Positions 17,862 to 26,282 of a DNA stretch of 42,255 nt are shown here, in pieces (within the stretch, counting starts at the first letter, position 1; the number at the start of each line of letters is the position of its first letter). The notes beneath the pieces are model-generated. The model was given only the letters and a program-made list of their open reading frames with translations. It was not told the origin of the DNA and did not search any database. The stretch comes from Cryobacterium sp. Y50 (GTDB lineage: Bacteria; Actinomycetota; Actinomycetes; Actinomycetales; Microbacteriaceae): assembly GCF_002929805.1 (NCBI RefSeq), contig NZ_PJJM01000072.1, forward strand, positions 1 through 42,255, in the 5' to 3' direction. A program made the position numbers and the translations under genes.

Positions 17862-19388
17862 CTAGGCCAAGGTCCCGGCCCTGCGTCCGAACACCATGCC
17901 GGCGGCCAGTCCACTTCCACCCGGGTAGTTTTCGCTGAAGAGACCACCGAGCATTTCGCCGCACACATACAGCCCAGCAATGTACTCCCCGCCCTCGTGC
18001 AGAACCCGGCCGTAGGTGTCGGATTTCAGCCCGCCGAACGTGAAGGTAATGCCGCAGGTGACCGCGAACGCGTAGAACGGTCCGGTGCGAAGCGGAGCCG
18101 CCCAGTTGCTCTTGGGTGGTTCAACGTGTGCGACTCGTCCGTCTTTCAAGGTCGGATCCCACGAAATGCTCTCGTCGATGGAGTCGTTGAATTCCCGAAT
18201 CGTTCCGCCCAGTGCGGACGCGTCGATGCCAATCTTCTGTGCGAGTTCCTCGATCGAATCGGCTGTTTCGACCGAGATGCCCGGCATGTCGTATTCCTCG
18301 CTGCGGAGCAAGGCCCGCTGCGGGGCGTCGAACACCTGGTAGGCGATCGAACCGGTCTGTTTGAGGATCTCTTTGCCGTACTTCGCATACGTGTAGTTGC
18401 GGAAATCTGCCCCTTCGTCAAGGAAGCGCTCACCCGCCCTGTTGACGATGATGCCGAGCGGATAGCCGCCACGGGTCAGCCGGTTCGTGAGTTCGCGATT
18501 GCTTTCGTTGCAATCGGAGAACGCATCCCACTGGACGCTGTGGCAGGTGTTCCAGTCCCCGCCTGGCACGGCACCGAGTTCGAGTGCAGCCATGAGGACC
18601 GAACCGTCGTTGTACGGGGTGCCCCGCACCTTTGCGTTCGCCCACCCCTGGCCCAGGTATTTTTCACAAAGCTCCGGATTGGATTCGAATCCACCGGCGG
18701 CCAGCACTACCGACTCCGCACGCAGCTGACCGGACTCCCCCTCGGCGGTGGTGAACGAGACACCCACCACGCGCTCGTTCTCGCTGGTCAGGCCGGTCAC
18801 CGTGTGACCGTAGCGAACGTCAATTCCCAACTCGCCGGCGACCCTGGTGTGGTCTTTCATCAGACCCTCGCCGCCGCCGGTGTTACCCACGTGAAGCCCA
18901 CCCCAAAACAGGTAGCTACCGTCGGGGCGCGAGTAGGCCTGGCGCTCGTACATCATCCTGTACCTCAGGCCGAGTTGGTTCAGCCAGCGCACGGTGGCCT
19001 GGCTCTCCTCAACGAGTACGCGGGTCAGCTCGGGATCGTTCTTGCCATTGGTCACCTTGCACAAGTCCGCAGCATATTCCTCAGCGGGATACGGCGGAAC
19101 GTCGGTGAGGGCGTGGCGGTCATCCGGGTCGACCCAATCGCGAAGATCATCCATGCCGTTGTGGCTGAAGCGCGTCGCCCCAGCCGTGTAGTAGCTATTC
19201 CCGCCGGCCATGTCCCGCGCGCCCTTTTCGAGGAGCACGACCGATCGGCCGCGCACCGCGGCCGCATGGGCTGCGGTAAATCCGGCGTTGCCGCCACCGA
19301 CGACGATGACGTCCACGGTGCTATTTGCGGCACCTGTCGCCTCCGCGAATGAACTAGAAGATGTCTGCACCAAAGCCTCCTCGACCAT
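17862..19388 (-). CDS. FAD-dependent TcuA-type dehydrogenase, copy 1
   Basis: A 508-residue flavoprotein of the fumarate reductase/tricarballylate dehydrogenase (TcuA) superfamily. ATG 19388 has GAGG five bases upstream; the frame extends upstream through the operator, which argues against earlier starts. The dinucleotide-binding motif GGGNAG lies at residues 31-36 with Glu54 ending the second strand, followed by GGNSYYTAGATRFSHNG. The substrate/FAD C-terminal blocks are GERFLDEGADFRNYTYAKYG, VTCGITFTFGG and NYPGGSGL. Family members remove two hydrogens from tricarballylate-like acids to give aconitate, passing electrons onward. A 30-residue Ser/Ala-rich extension precedes the FAD motif. It is transcribed with gntR from an operator-bearing promoter at 19399-19427. 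The substrate is inferred only from family. Confidence 0.85.
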   Translation of the reverse strand: MVEEALVQTSSSSFAEATGAANSTVDVIVVGGGNAGFTAAHAAAVRGRSVVLLEKGARDMAGGNSYYTAGATRFSHNGMDDLRDWVDPDDRHALTDVPPYPAEEYAADLCKVTNGKNDPELTRVLVEESQATVRWLNQLGLRYRMMYERQAYSRPDGSYLFWGGLHVGNTGGGEGLMKDHTRVAGELGIDVRYGHTVTGLTSENERVVGVSFTTAEGESGQLRAESVVLAAGGFESNPELCEKYLGQGWANAKVRGTPYNDGSVLMAALELGAVPGGDWNTCHSVQWDAFSDCNESNRELTNRLTRGGYPLGIIVNRAGERFLDEGADFRNYTYAKYGKEILKQTGSIAYQVFDAPQRALLRSEEYDMPGISVETADSIEELAQKIGIDASALGGTIREFNDSIDESISWDPTLKDGRVAHVEPPKSNWAAPLRTGPFYAFAVTCGITFTFGGLKSDTYGRVLHEGGEYIAGLYVCGEMLGGLFSENYPGGSGLAAGMVFGRRAGTLA

Positions 19389-19398
19389 GTCGACCTCA

Positions 19399-19427
19399 AT
19401 TGTATACACTGGCATACAGAAACTCAA
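19399..19427 (-). promoter_or_regulatory. promoter and GntR-type operator for tcuA1-gntR
   Basis: On the minus strand TTGAGT (19427-19422), a 17-base spacer and TACAAT (19404-19399) form a good sigma-70-type promoter. The palindrome TGTATACACTGGCATACA (19401-19418; TGTATAC-N4-GCATACA) covers the spacer and -10 box, the position expected for repression. The same arrangement is found at 24485-24513. GntR binding is inferred from motif type and gene context. Confidence 0.7.
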
Positions 19428-19519
19428 GAACCCGCGTTGACTCATAAAAACCTCCACTTTGCGGCGTGGTTTCTGAATTGATGGCAGATCTGCGTTACGC
19501 CGTTTTTATGGAGCTGACA

Positions 19520-19900
19520 ATGACGCAGCGGCACGCTGTGACGCTGAAGATCGTGAAACCGAGGCCGAGGCGGCCCGCATGTATGGGCCCGCCGTGACGA
19601 CGGCGTTGGTGAAGTGTTGGGCGGTGTTGCGGGCGCCGGCTGGCCCCGGAGTGGGGGCGCTCGCATACGAAGCCGGGGACGCTGTTGAAATCACAGGTCC
19701 CGATCCGGAGATGGGCGGATTGAGATGACGCCGTGCCGGGTTTGTGGAGATTGAACTGGTCGGTCATGAGGGCGGCAACGCGTCCGAGGAATTCTGTTTC
19801 ACCCTGACCGTCACTGACGTCTCACCGGGGTGGACGGTGAACCGGTCCGTACGAAACAAGGCGTCGAGGTGGGTGTTCGAAGCGTTGCAACCATTGACTA
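19520..19900 (+). pseudogene. integrase-core (DDE) transposase remnant
   Basis: Pieces of one transposase appear in order but in different frames: MTQRHAVTLKIV from ATG 19520, MYGPAVTTALVKCWAVLRAP, then KPGTLLKSQVPIRRWAD with an in-frame stop, then FVEIELVGHEGGNASEEF, FTLTVTDVSPGWTVNRSVRN and KASRWVFEALQ. The last block is the start of an integrase catalytic core with its first Asp-like position, after which it is cut off. Large internal and C-terminal deletions are required. It sits between tcuA1 and the cytochrome gene, on the opposite strand, so an element inserted here and decayed. Exact IS family not certain. Confidence 0.7.
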
Positions 19901-19920
19901 ACGAAGCTTCATCACAGGAC

Positions 19921-20829
19921 CTATCGCGTGACCTTGCCGCTCAACGAGGCGAGAAACCGGATCGTAAATGGCGTCACCGCTATCCAACCGACAATCGCGA
20001 CGACCATTGACACGGCGAAGATCCAGAACCCGACCCAGTTGTCATCGTTTCTTCCGGCATACATGTGGTTGAGGTTGTTGAGTGCGCCGGTCGCGAAGAC
20101 CAGCACCAGGTGGACGAAAGTGAATGCCACAAACCAGACCATTACATAGAAGTGAAGCTTGCGAGCGGCTGGAACGCTGATCGGGAATCTATTAATCCTG
20201 AGTCCAGTAGGGAACGTCCTCAGACCGGTGATCACCGCCAGCGGGGCCGCGATGAAAACGGTAACGAAATAGGCGATCAACTGCAGACCGTTGTAGTTGA
20301 CCCAACCATTCTCCAGTGGCCACTCCAATGAGGCGTACTGAATCGCCACCGATATCGCGTTTGGGAAGACGTCCCAGTGCAACGGAACCAGGCGCATCCA
20401 CTGGCCGGTGGCAAAAAGCAGGACAAAAAATACGACGCCATTTACGAGCCATAGCGCGTCAAGACTAACGTGCCACCAAATCCCCAAACTGAGCCGTTCC
20501 CCTTGCTCTCTTGCCGGGAAAGGGCCTCTAGCCAGGCGTGCACGAGGGGTCCAGAACCCTCGAGCACTGCCGGCGTGGATCGCCCAACCTGAGCGAATAA
20601 TAAGGAGAAGGAAGAAAAAGTTCAAAAAATGCTGCCAGCCTAACCACCTCGGAAATCCGATGGGGGCATTGCCTGGTAGCTCCGAGGTGCCTGGGTACCG
20701 CTGCATAAGGGACTGCATCGCAGGCAACTCGCGAAGGAATCTCGCTAGCAGCACCATCAGTGCTAACAGGACCAACCCGGCAGGAACCATCCAGAGCAGC
20801 TTGTACCACGTGCTCTTGTTCTTATTAAT
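19921..20829 (-). CDS. membrane b-type cytochrome (cytochrome b/b561 domain)
   Basis: About 302 residues with five or six membrane helices. Helices carry candidate haem-ligand histidines: GWQHFLNFFFLLLIIRSGWA, WWHVSLDALWLVNGVVFFVL, AARKLHFYVMVWFVAFTFVH; also NGLQLIAYFVTVFIAAPLAV and the C-terminal GFWIFAVSMVVAIVGWIAV. This pattern belongs to membrane cytochromes that link a dehydrogenase to the quinone pool. No Fe-S cluster motif is present, unlike TcuB. Start is uncertain: GAGAG lies six bases before an ATT codon at 20829 (ATT-AAT-AAG-AAC), and the nearest ATG, at 20790, has no ribosome site and falls inside helix 1. The gene follows tcuA2 by 28 bases and is probably its membrane partner. 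Confidence 0.8.
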   Translation of the reverse strand: MNKNKSTWYKLLWMVPAGLVLLALMVLLARFLRELPAMQSLMQRYPGTSELPGNAPIGFPRWLGWQHFLNFFFLLLIIRSGWAIHAGSARGFWTPRARLARGPFPAREQGERLSLGIWWHVSLDALWLVNGVVFFVLLFATGQWMRLVPLHWDVFPNAISVAIQYASLEWPLENGWVNYNGLQLIAYFVTVFIAAPLAVITGLRTFPTGLRINRFPISVPAARKLHFYVMVWFVAFTFVHLVLVFATGALNNLNHMYAGRNDDNWVGFWIFAVSMVVAIVGWIAVTPFTIRFLASLSGKVTR

Positions 20830-20857
20830 TTGCGTCTCTCTTCCGACCCCAGCACCG

Positions 20858-22354
20858 TTATGCGGCGGGCGTGCCAACAGCGGTACTGCCCGCAGATGCG
20901 CCGGCGATACGCCCGAACACGGAACCGTTGGTGAGGCCGGAGCCGCCCGGGTAGTTGAAGTAGAAGATCCCGCCAACCATCTCGCCACAGGCATACAGGC
21001 CTGGAATCGGATCGCCCTCATTGTCAATCACCTGCGCATCGGCGTTGATCTTGACGCCACCGAAAGTAAACGTAACGCCACAGGTAATCATGTATGCCTC
21101 GAACGGGCCATCGTCGAGGATGTTAGCCCAGTTTGACTTGGGGACATCGAGGCCGACCGTGCCGCGTCCGTCTTTCACATTGGGATTGAACGGCACTTCT
21201 TTCTTAATAGCAGCGTTGTACTCGTCGACCGTCTGAAGGAACCTCGCTGGGTCGACACCCTCGAGTTTGCCGGCGAGTTGCTCGAGTGAGTTCGCGGTGA
21301 CCTTGGTTACCTGCTTAATCCGATATTCATCTCTCAGCAAATGAGTGATCTTGCTGTCGAAGATCTGCCAGGCGAACTGACCGGGTTGTGCTAGCACTTC
21401 GCGTCCGTACTTCGCGTACGTGTAGTTGCGGAAATCCGCACCCTCGTCGACAAAGCGTTCACCGTCGGCATTGACCATGATCCCGAACGGGTAGCTGTGC
21501 TTCTGGAAACCATCGCCGACCGCGAGGTCGCCGTATGCGGGGGCGTTGAAGTCCCACCCGACAGCATGACATCCAGACCAATTGCCCCACGCCATGGCAT
21601 TTGCGTCTAGCGCCATCTGAATACCGTCACCGGTGTTGAACCGGGTACCGCGCACCTTAGCCATCTCCCAATTAGGGCCGAGGTACCGGGTGCGCCACTC
21701 GACATTCGATTGGAATCCGCCAGCAGCAAGAACAACCGACGCCGCCATGACCTTATGGGTCACACCATCCTTACGCACGCGAACGCCAGTGACTCGAGCC
21801 TCATCTGTGATCAGAGACATCGCCCGGGACGAATACACGATTTCGATTCCTGCATTCTGCGCTCCCTGGGTCAGCGAGTCCACCAGACCCGGACCGCCGC
21901 CATTGGCCTCCAGGGTGAGGCCGCCCCAGAACGTGAACTTCCCATCAACCTCGAACGCCTGCCGACCGTAAATCGGCAGGAACCGCACCCCTTTTGAACG
22001 CATCCACTTCAACGTCTCGAAGCTGTTCGAAACGAGGATGTCGGCGAGTTCGGGATCGGTACGCATTTGGGTGATCCGCTCGAGGTCGCCATAGAACTGC
22101 TCCGCGGTGTATGAGCCAAAATCCGTGGTGGCGCGCTCCTGCTCCGTCAGATCCGGCACCAATTCGAGGATCTCTTCAACGCCGTCGTAGGCGAACCGCA
22201 TGGCGCCGGCGGTAAACGTCGAGTTGCCGCCACGTTCTTTCTCTGGAGCACGTTCCAGGACCAATACTCGAGCGCCGGTTTCGCGCGCCGACAAGGCCGC
22301 ACACAACGCGGCATTGCCCCCACCCACGATGACAACGTCATATGAACTTTCCAT
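20858..22354 (-). CDS. FAD-dependent TcuA-type dehydrogenase, copy 2
   Basis: A 498-residue flavoprotein, paralogue of copy 1. GGGNAA at residues 11-16 and Glu34 form the FAD-binding Rossmann start, followed by RGGNSTFTAGAMRFAYDG. Conserved late blocks are GERFVDEGADFRNYTYAKYG, ITCGVTFTFGG and FNYPGGSGLTNG, nearly as in copy 1. GGAG lies close before ATG 22354. It follows etfA by 34 bases and precedes the cytochrome by 28 bases, so the operon etfB-etfA-tcuA2-cytochrome would give one dehydrogenase with two possible electron routes. Oxidation of a tricarballylate-like acid is the family's known role; the direction and substrate here are inference. Confidence 0.85.
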   Translation of the reverse strand: MESSYDVVIVGGGNAALCAALSARETGARVLVLERAPEKERGGNSTFTAGAMRFAYDGVEEILELVPDLTEQERATTDFGSYTAEQFYGDLERITQMRTDPELADILVSNSFETLKWMRSKGVRFLPIYGRQAFEVDGKFTFWGGLTLEANGGGPGLVDSLTQGAQNAGIEIVYSSRAMSLITDEARVTGVRVRKDGVTHKVMAASVVLAAGGFQSNVEWRTRYLGPNWEMAKVRGTRFNTGDGIQMALDANAMAWGNWSGCHAVGWDFNAPAYGDLAVGDGFQKHSYPFGIMVNADGERFVDEGADFRNYTYAKYGREVLAQPGQFAWQIFDSKITHLLRDEYRIKQVTKVTANSLEQLAGKLEGVDPARFLQTVDEYNAAIKKEVPFNPNVKDGRGTVGLDVPKSNWANILDDGPFEAYMITCGVTFTFGGVKINADAQVIDNEGDPIPGLYACGEMVGGIFYFNYPGGSGLTNGSVFGRIAGASAGSTAVGTPAA

Positions 22355-22388
22355 GTGATACTCCTCTAGAAAATAAGTTGCGCGATAT

Positions 22389-23381
22389 CTAAATGTTGAT
22401 CAGTTCATCACTGCGTCGCGCGTTAACCGCCTTGATTAGTTGCGGAACGATCTCAAAAAGGTCGCCGACTATGCCAAAATCAGCGAATTGGAATATAGGA
22501 GCGTTTGCGTCCTTATTAATGGCGACAATAGTTTTCGCGCTCTGCATCCCAGCCAAATGCTGGATTGCTCCAGAGATCCCGACGGCAACATACAGCCGGG
22601 GTGAGACTGTTGCCCCAGTTTGGCCAACTTGAGCCTTGTGTTCGATATAGCCGGCGTCGACAGCAGCTCGTGACGCTCCCACTGCCGCGCCTAACGCATC
22701 CGCCAATTGCTCGATAATGGCGAAGTTTTCCTTTGACCCGATGCCGCGGCCGCCTGACACAATAATGTCGGCGGTACGCAAGTCTGGTCGCCCACTGGAG
22801 GCGATTTCGTCTTCGTCCCTGGCAACGACCTGGCCGGATCCCACCGGGTCCACAACGATATCGATAGTGATCTTGCTTGGCTGAGCGGAAGTGGGCTGGG
22901 TGACCTCGATAGTCCCGGGCCTTATGGTGATTATCGGAATGCCTCGGACCGTCGACTTCACCGAGTAGGTCCCACCAAGGACCTGCTGGGTCGCCATAAC
23001 GGTGCCGTCACTTTCTTCGACGTTAACAGCATCGGCGATTAGACCGGTGTTCAGACGCACGCTCAGTCGCGCCGCGACGTCCTTGCCATCAACACTTGAG
23101 GCAATCAGGATTCCTGCAATGTCGTCGACAGTGTTCGCTACCGTTTCCAACGCCAACACGGCCGGCGTGGCGAGAACGTCCTCGGCATGCTCCGTTTCGG
23201 CTACATACGCCGTCTTCGCCCCTGCCGCGCCAAGCTCCGCGAGAAGCGCGTCACCGGTGCCGGGAAGCCCGACAACGACCGCGACCGGCTCTCCTATGCG
23301 CGCCGCAGCGGCGAGTAACTCCCGAGTGACGTCCTTCAACGCGTGCTGGTCGTGCTCGGCCAAAACCAGAATCTTTCCCAT
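22389..23381 (-). CDS. etfA: electron transfer flavoprotein alpha subunit
   Basis: A 330-residue protein starting four bases after GGAGAGAC's core. The N-terminal ETF domain is followed by the FAD domain with [12 protein letters not shown] (about 209-220) and the alpha-ETF signature [19 protein letters not shown] followed by AIQHLAGM (about 253-279). It forms a heterodimer with EtfB and carries electrons from a flavin dehydrogenase to an acceptor. Its partner gene lies 14 bases upstream in the same transcript. The companion dehydrogenase in this operon is a TcuA-type protein rather than an acyl-CoA dehydrogenase, which is unusual. No ETF:quinone oxidoreductase is encoded in the window. Confidence 0.95.
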   Translation of the reverse strand: MGKILVLAEHDQHALKDVTRELLAAAARIGEPVAVVVGLPGTGDALLAELGAAGAKTAYVAETEHAEDVLATPAVLALETVANTVDDIAGILIASSVDGKDVAARLSVRLNTGLIADAVNVEESDGTVMATQQVLGGTYSVKSTVRGIPIITIRPGTIEVTQPTSAQPSKITIDIVVDPVGSGQVVARDEDEIASSGRPDLRTADIIVSGGRGIGSKENFAIIEQLADALGAAVGASRAAVDAGYIEHKAQVGQTGATVSPRLYVAVGISGAIQHLAGMQSAKTIVAINKDANAPIFQFADFGIVGDLFEIVPQLIKAVNARRSDELINI

Positions 23382-23395
23382 GTCTCTCCTACTTG

Positions 23396-24172
23396 CTAAA
23401 TCAGTTTGGCCGCGGCCAAGAAGCCTGCGAGCTGGGTCCCGGCTGTGCCGTCATCCGTGATGACCGTGCCGCTGGTACGAGCTGGCTGAGCGATGACGTC
23501 ATTAACCTGTGTCCATGAGTTCTCGCCTCCGGCTTCTAAGGGGAAAAGGCCGAGGTCCGAGATTGACAGAGTGGTAATGGGCTTCCTTCGTGCGGCCAAC
23601 ACGCCTTTGAGTTTCGGGAAACGTGGATCCGCGATCTTTTCAGCAACTGAGACCACGGCAGGAAGACTCGCGCGGACCTCCATGGTGCCGTTCTCAACGG
23701 AGCGGGTGCCGGCTACGGAGCCTTGTGCAACGGACAAGGTCACCAAGTTGGTTAACAGCGAAACTTTTAGCCGCTCGGAGAGCATCGCCGGAACTGCGGA
23801 GGACCTTCCATCGGTCGACTCGTTGCCAGCAATGACCAAATCGAACTCTATAGTTTTGAGCGCTGCTGCGATTGCCCCGGAGGTTTGGAGGGCGTCTGAG
23901 CCGGCCAACCCGTCGTCGACGATGTGGATCGCTTTATTCGCTCCCATCGCGAGTGCCTTGCGTATTGTGTCAACCGCGCTTTTAGGCCCCATGGTCACCA
24001 CTGTGACCTCGCCACCTACGTCCTCCTGGAGCTGTAATGCAATTTCTACCGCCCGTTCGTTGATCTCATCGATGATCACGTCGGACACGTCCCGATCCAG
24101 CCTCCCCTCCGGGCTGAGTTTGCGCTCACCATAGGTATCAGGAACCTGCTTTATTAGTACGACTACGTTCAT
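23396..24172 (-). CDS. etfB: electron transfer flavoprotein beta subunit
   Basis: A 258-residue protein beginning MNVVVLIKQVPDTYGERKLS. Nucleotide-binding elements include KALAMGANKAIHI and AGNESTDGRSSAVPAMLSE. The beta-ETF signature is EKIADPRFPKLKGVLAARRK, the loop that docks on partner dehydrogenases. GGAG lies six bases before ATG 24172, and a chimeric leader frame ends with a TAG immediately in front of it, so translation may be coupled to that leader. The first gene of the operon etfB-etfA-tcuA2-cytochrome, read from the promoter at 24485-24513. I see no clear evidence for or against electron bifurcation. Confidence 0.95.
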   Translation of the reverse strand: MNVVVLIKQVPDTYGERKLSPEGRLDRDVSDVIIDEINERAVEIALQLQEDVGGEVTVVTMGPKSAVDTIRKALAMGANKAIHIVDDGLAGSDALQTSGAIAAALKTIEFDLVIAGNESTDGRSSAVPAMLSERLKVSLLTNLVTLSVAQGSVAGTRSVENGTMEVRASLPAVVSVAEKIADPRFPKLKGVLAARRKPITTLSISDLGLFPLEAGGENSWTQVNDVIAQPARTSGTVITDDGTAGTQLAGFLAAAKLI

Positions 24173-24475
24173 CTACTGCTCCAAGCTTCCAGCGAAAATT
24201 GAATTATCCACACACTTTCCTACAGGTTGCGTGCGCGGTAATTTTGGTTGGACTGCTGATCGAGGAGAAACGCGGGTGGCAGTCGCATTGAAGTATCTGC
24301 GGTACTCGGCCAGGAACTGACTCTTCGTATTAGCGAACTTTGCAAGCTGATTGACGTCCTTGGAGACCCCGTGTTGTAGCTGATTCCGCCGGATGGCATC
24401 CACGCTGCTATTCGCGGCACCTGCTGCTTGCGCGGATGAACTAGAAGATGTCTGCACCGAAGTTTCCTCGACCAT
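24173..24475 (-). pseudogene. chimeric leader: tcuA1-like start fused to a mobC scrap
   Basis: From ATG 24475 the frame reads MVEETSVQTSSSSSAQAAGA then ANSSVDAI, a near match to the start of tcuA1 (MVEEALVQTSSSSFAEATGA). At about 24392 it changes to GVSKDVNQLAKFANTKSQFL followed by AEYRR, which resembles the MobC C-terminus at 40138 (SNNVNQLAKFANTEGQF). It ends at 24173, directly abutting etfB. It is therefore a recombination scar that supplied the etf operon with a promoter, operator and translated leader. Whether the 100-residue product does anything is unknown. Direct reading for both halves. Confidence 0.75.
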
Positions 24476-24484
24476 GTGAATTTC

Positions 24485-24513
24485 ATTGTATACACTGGCA
24501 TACAGAAGTTCAA
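24485..24513 (-). promoter_or_regulatory. promoter and GntR-type operator for etfBA-tcuA2-cytochrome
   Basis: On the minus strand TTGAAC (24513-24508), 17 bases, TACAAT (24490-24485). The palindrome TGTATACACTGGCATACA at 24487-24504 is identical to that at 19401-19418, with the same placement over spacer and -10. The divergent gene at 24601 may also feel a repressor bound here. Confidence 0.72.
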
Positions 24514-24600
24514 TAGTCGGTCTTCCCGCCTGATCTTCGCTGGCATCCGCGCGGATTCTCCGCACAGAGCGGGCAACGGATAGTGAACCTGGAGTGAACC

Positions 24601-25734
24601 ATGAGCCGCGACAACGCTGAGCGCCACCTCACCGAGGCAAACCATTCGACCGACGCAGCAGACTCGCCACAGGTGGTGAACCTCACTGCCCTCGCGGGCG
24701 ATGGCATCGGCCCGGAGCTGGTGAAGAGCGCTCTCACTGTGATGGAGTCTGCCTGTGCCATCAAAGGGGTCGAGCTCGTTCTGAACGAGGAACGCGGCGG
24801 TGCCGCGCTGTATCAGGAAACCGGCGCTGCCCTTCTTCCCGGCGCCCTTGACAGGCTCCGCAGGGCAGACGGCGTCCTCAAGGGTCCCGTCGGACTTCCC
24901 GAGGTTCGGAAGCCCGACGGGACGGAGGCTGGCCTGCTGGGCGGCCTGCTTCGGATCGGACTTGACACCTTTGCCAATGTCAGGCCGATCAGGCTCCTCC
25001 CCGGTGTCGCTGCGGCGACCCGCGCCGAGCCTGGCTCCATCGATTACGTGATCATTCGTGAAAACACAGAGGGATTGTACCTTTCCCGAGGGGCCGGTGT
25101 GCGCAATTACCACGCCGCGGTCGACCAAATGCTCATCACCCGCGCGGGTACCGAACGGATCGCCCGGTTCGCGTTCGAGAAGGCGACGCACCGCACCGGG
25201 GCGCCGCGCGACGGCGTGCGGCGGGTCACCTGCGTAGACAAGAGCAACGTGCTTCGAAGCTTCGCCTTGTTCCGTGAGGTCTTCGACGAGGTCGCCGCCG
25301 AGTACCCGCATATCGAGGCGGACCACATCTATGCGGATGCCGCGGCGCACGCCCTCGTGGTTGAGCCCGATCGTTTCGACGTGCTCGTGATGGAGAACTT
25401 CCTCGGCGACATTCTCAGCGATCTCGGGGCCGGCACCGTCGGCGGGCTGGGCATGTGCCCCTCCGGCAACATCGGAATCGACGCAGCCTACTTCGAACCG
25501 ATCCACGGCACCGCCCCGACAATCGCCGGCCGCAACCTGGCAAATCCGATATCCCAAATTCTCAGCGGCGCCATGCTCTTGCAGCACTGCGGGCAGGAGG
25601 GCAGCGCGCGCCTGATCACCACCGCGGTCGAGCGTGCCTTTGCCGACGGAAGCATCCGGGTCCTCCCGTCCGGCGGCCCGGCCAACGGCACTGAAGCCGT
25701 GACCGAGGCGGTCGTGGAGCGGCTCACTGCCTAG
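24601..25734 (+). CDS. isocitrate/isopropylmalate/tartrate-type decarboxylating dehydrogenase
   Basis: A 377-residue beta-hydroxyacid oxidative decarboxylase. GGAG lies six bases before ATG 24601. Motifs: LAGDGIGPELVKSAL (31-45), RENTEGLY (153-160, substrate loop), VDKSNVL with catalytic Lys213, the metal-binding signature MENFLGDILSDLGAGTVGGL (264-283) and EPIHGTAPTIAG (299-310, nucleotide pocket). The family converts malate-type 2-hydroxy acids with a 3-carboxylate to 2-oxo acids plus CO2 and NAD(P)H. The N-terminus carries about 27 polar residues beyond the family core. It is divergent from the etf operon and convergent with the transporter operon. In this island it could act on a hydroxylated tricarboxylate; exact substrate unknown. 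Confidence 0.88.
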   Translation: MSRDNAERHLTEANHSTDAADSPQVVNLTALAGDGIGPELVKSALTVMESACAIKGVELVLNEERGGAALYQETGAALLPGALDRLRRADGVLKGPVGLPEVRKPDGTEAGLLGGLLRIGLDTFANVRPIRLLPGVAAATRAEPGSIDYVIIRENTEGLYLSRGAGVRNYHAAVDQMLITRAGTERIARFAFEKATHRTGAPRDGVRRVTCVDKSNVLRSFALFREVFDEVAAEYPHIEADHIYADAAAHALVVEPDRFDVLVMENFLGDILSDLGAGTVGGLGMCPSGNIGIDAAYFEPIHGTAPTIAGRNLANPISQILSGAMLLQHCGQEGSARLITTAVERAFADGSIRVLPSGGPANGTEAVTEAVVERLTA

Positions 25735-25751
25735 GCACCTCCGGTCCCGGT

Positions 25752-26282
25752 TCATCCGGGCGCGTCACGGGCCGGTGCGCCTGGGCGCTTCCATCGTGAG
25801 GCCCAGCGCACGAGGAACGGAAGCATCCACAGTGTGATCAGCAACCGGATGACGTGGACGCCGGCGACCAGCGCGCTGTCGGCGCCGAGCGCCGACGAGG
25901 CGGCCACCATTTCCCCGACTCCCCCTGGCACCATACCGAGCAGCGACTCAGCGGGGCCGATGAGATGGAAGTAGCTCATGACAATGGCGCTGCTGACGCC
26001 TGCCACCACTAGGGTCAGTACCACGACGATGGCGGGCAGGATCAGCGCGCCGAGCGCTTTCAGGAAGCCGGGCAGCACCGACGCGCCGACGGCGGTCCCT
26101 ACCAGAACCTGAGCGAAGAAACTCAGCCCGAAGGGCATCGTGACGGCGCTGGCCTGAATGATGTTCGCAGCAGCCGACCCGAGCAGAGCTCCGGTGATCG
26201 GCCACATCGGCAACTTCAGCAGGCGACCGATGGCCGCCCCCGCGGCGCCGCTGGCAATGAGCACAAGCAGTTGGATGCTCAT
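25752..26282 (-). CDS. AbrB-type membrane protein, second half-unit
   Basis: A 176-residue integral membrane protein corresponding to one repeat of the AbrB (putative ammonia monooxygenase) family: LLVLIASGAAGAAIGRLLKL and PMWPITGALLGSAAANI, then QVLVGTAVGASVLPGFL and LLGMVPGGVGEMVAASSALG. Usual AbrB proteins are about 350 residues with two such repeats in one chain. Here the other repeat is a separate gene whose stop overlaps this ATG by four bases (26279-26282), so the pair is likely made in equal amounts and assembles as a heterodimer. Function of the family is poorly known; transport of an organic acid or intermediate is inferred from its operon. Confidence 0.8.
   Translation of the reverse strand: MSIQLLVLIASGAAGAAIGRLLKLPMWPITGALLGSAAANIIQASAVTMPFGLSFFAQVLVGTAVGASVLPGFLKALGALILPAIVVVLTLVVAGVSSAIVMSYFHLIGPAESLLGMVPGGVGEMVAASSALGADSALVAGVHVIRLLITLWMLPFLVRWASRWKRPGAPARDAPG

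Noticed and set aside
17997..19352. Long plus-strand open frame of about 451 codons
   Set aside because: Antisense to tcuA1, with no ribosome site and no recognisable domain.
23396..24172. Electron-bifurcating ETF
   Set aside because: No bifurcation-specific motif could be read with confidence and no typical bifurcating partner is present; left open.
24220..25755. Long minus-strand open frame of about 511 codons
   Set aside because: Antisense to the decarboxylating dehydrogenase, whose catalytic motifs are complete; the composition is shadow-like.
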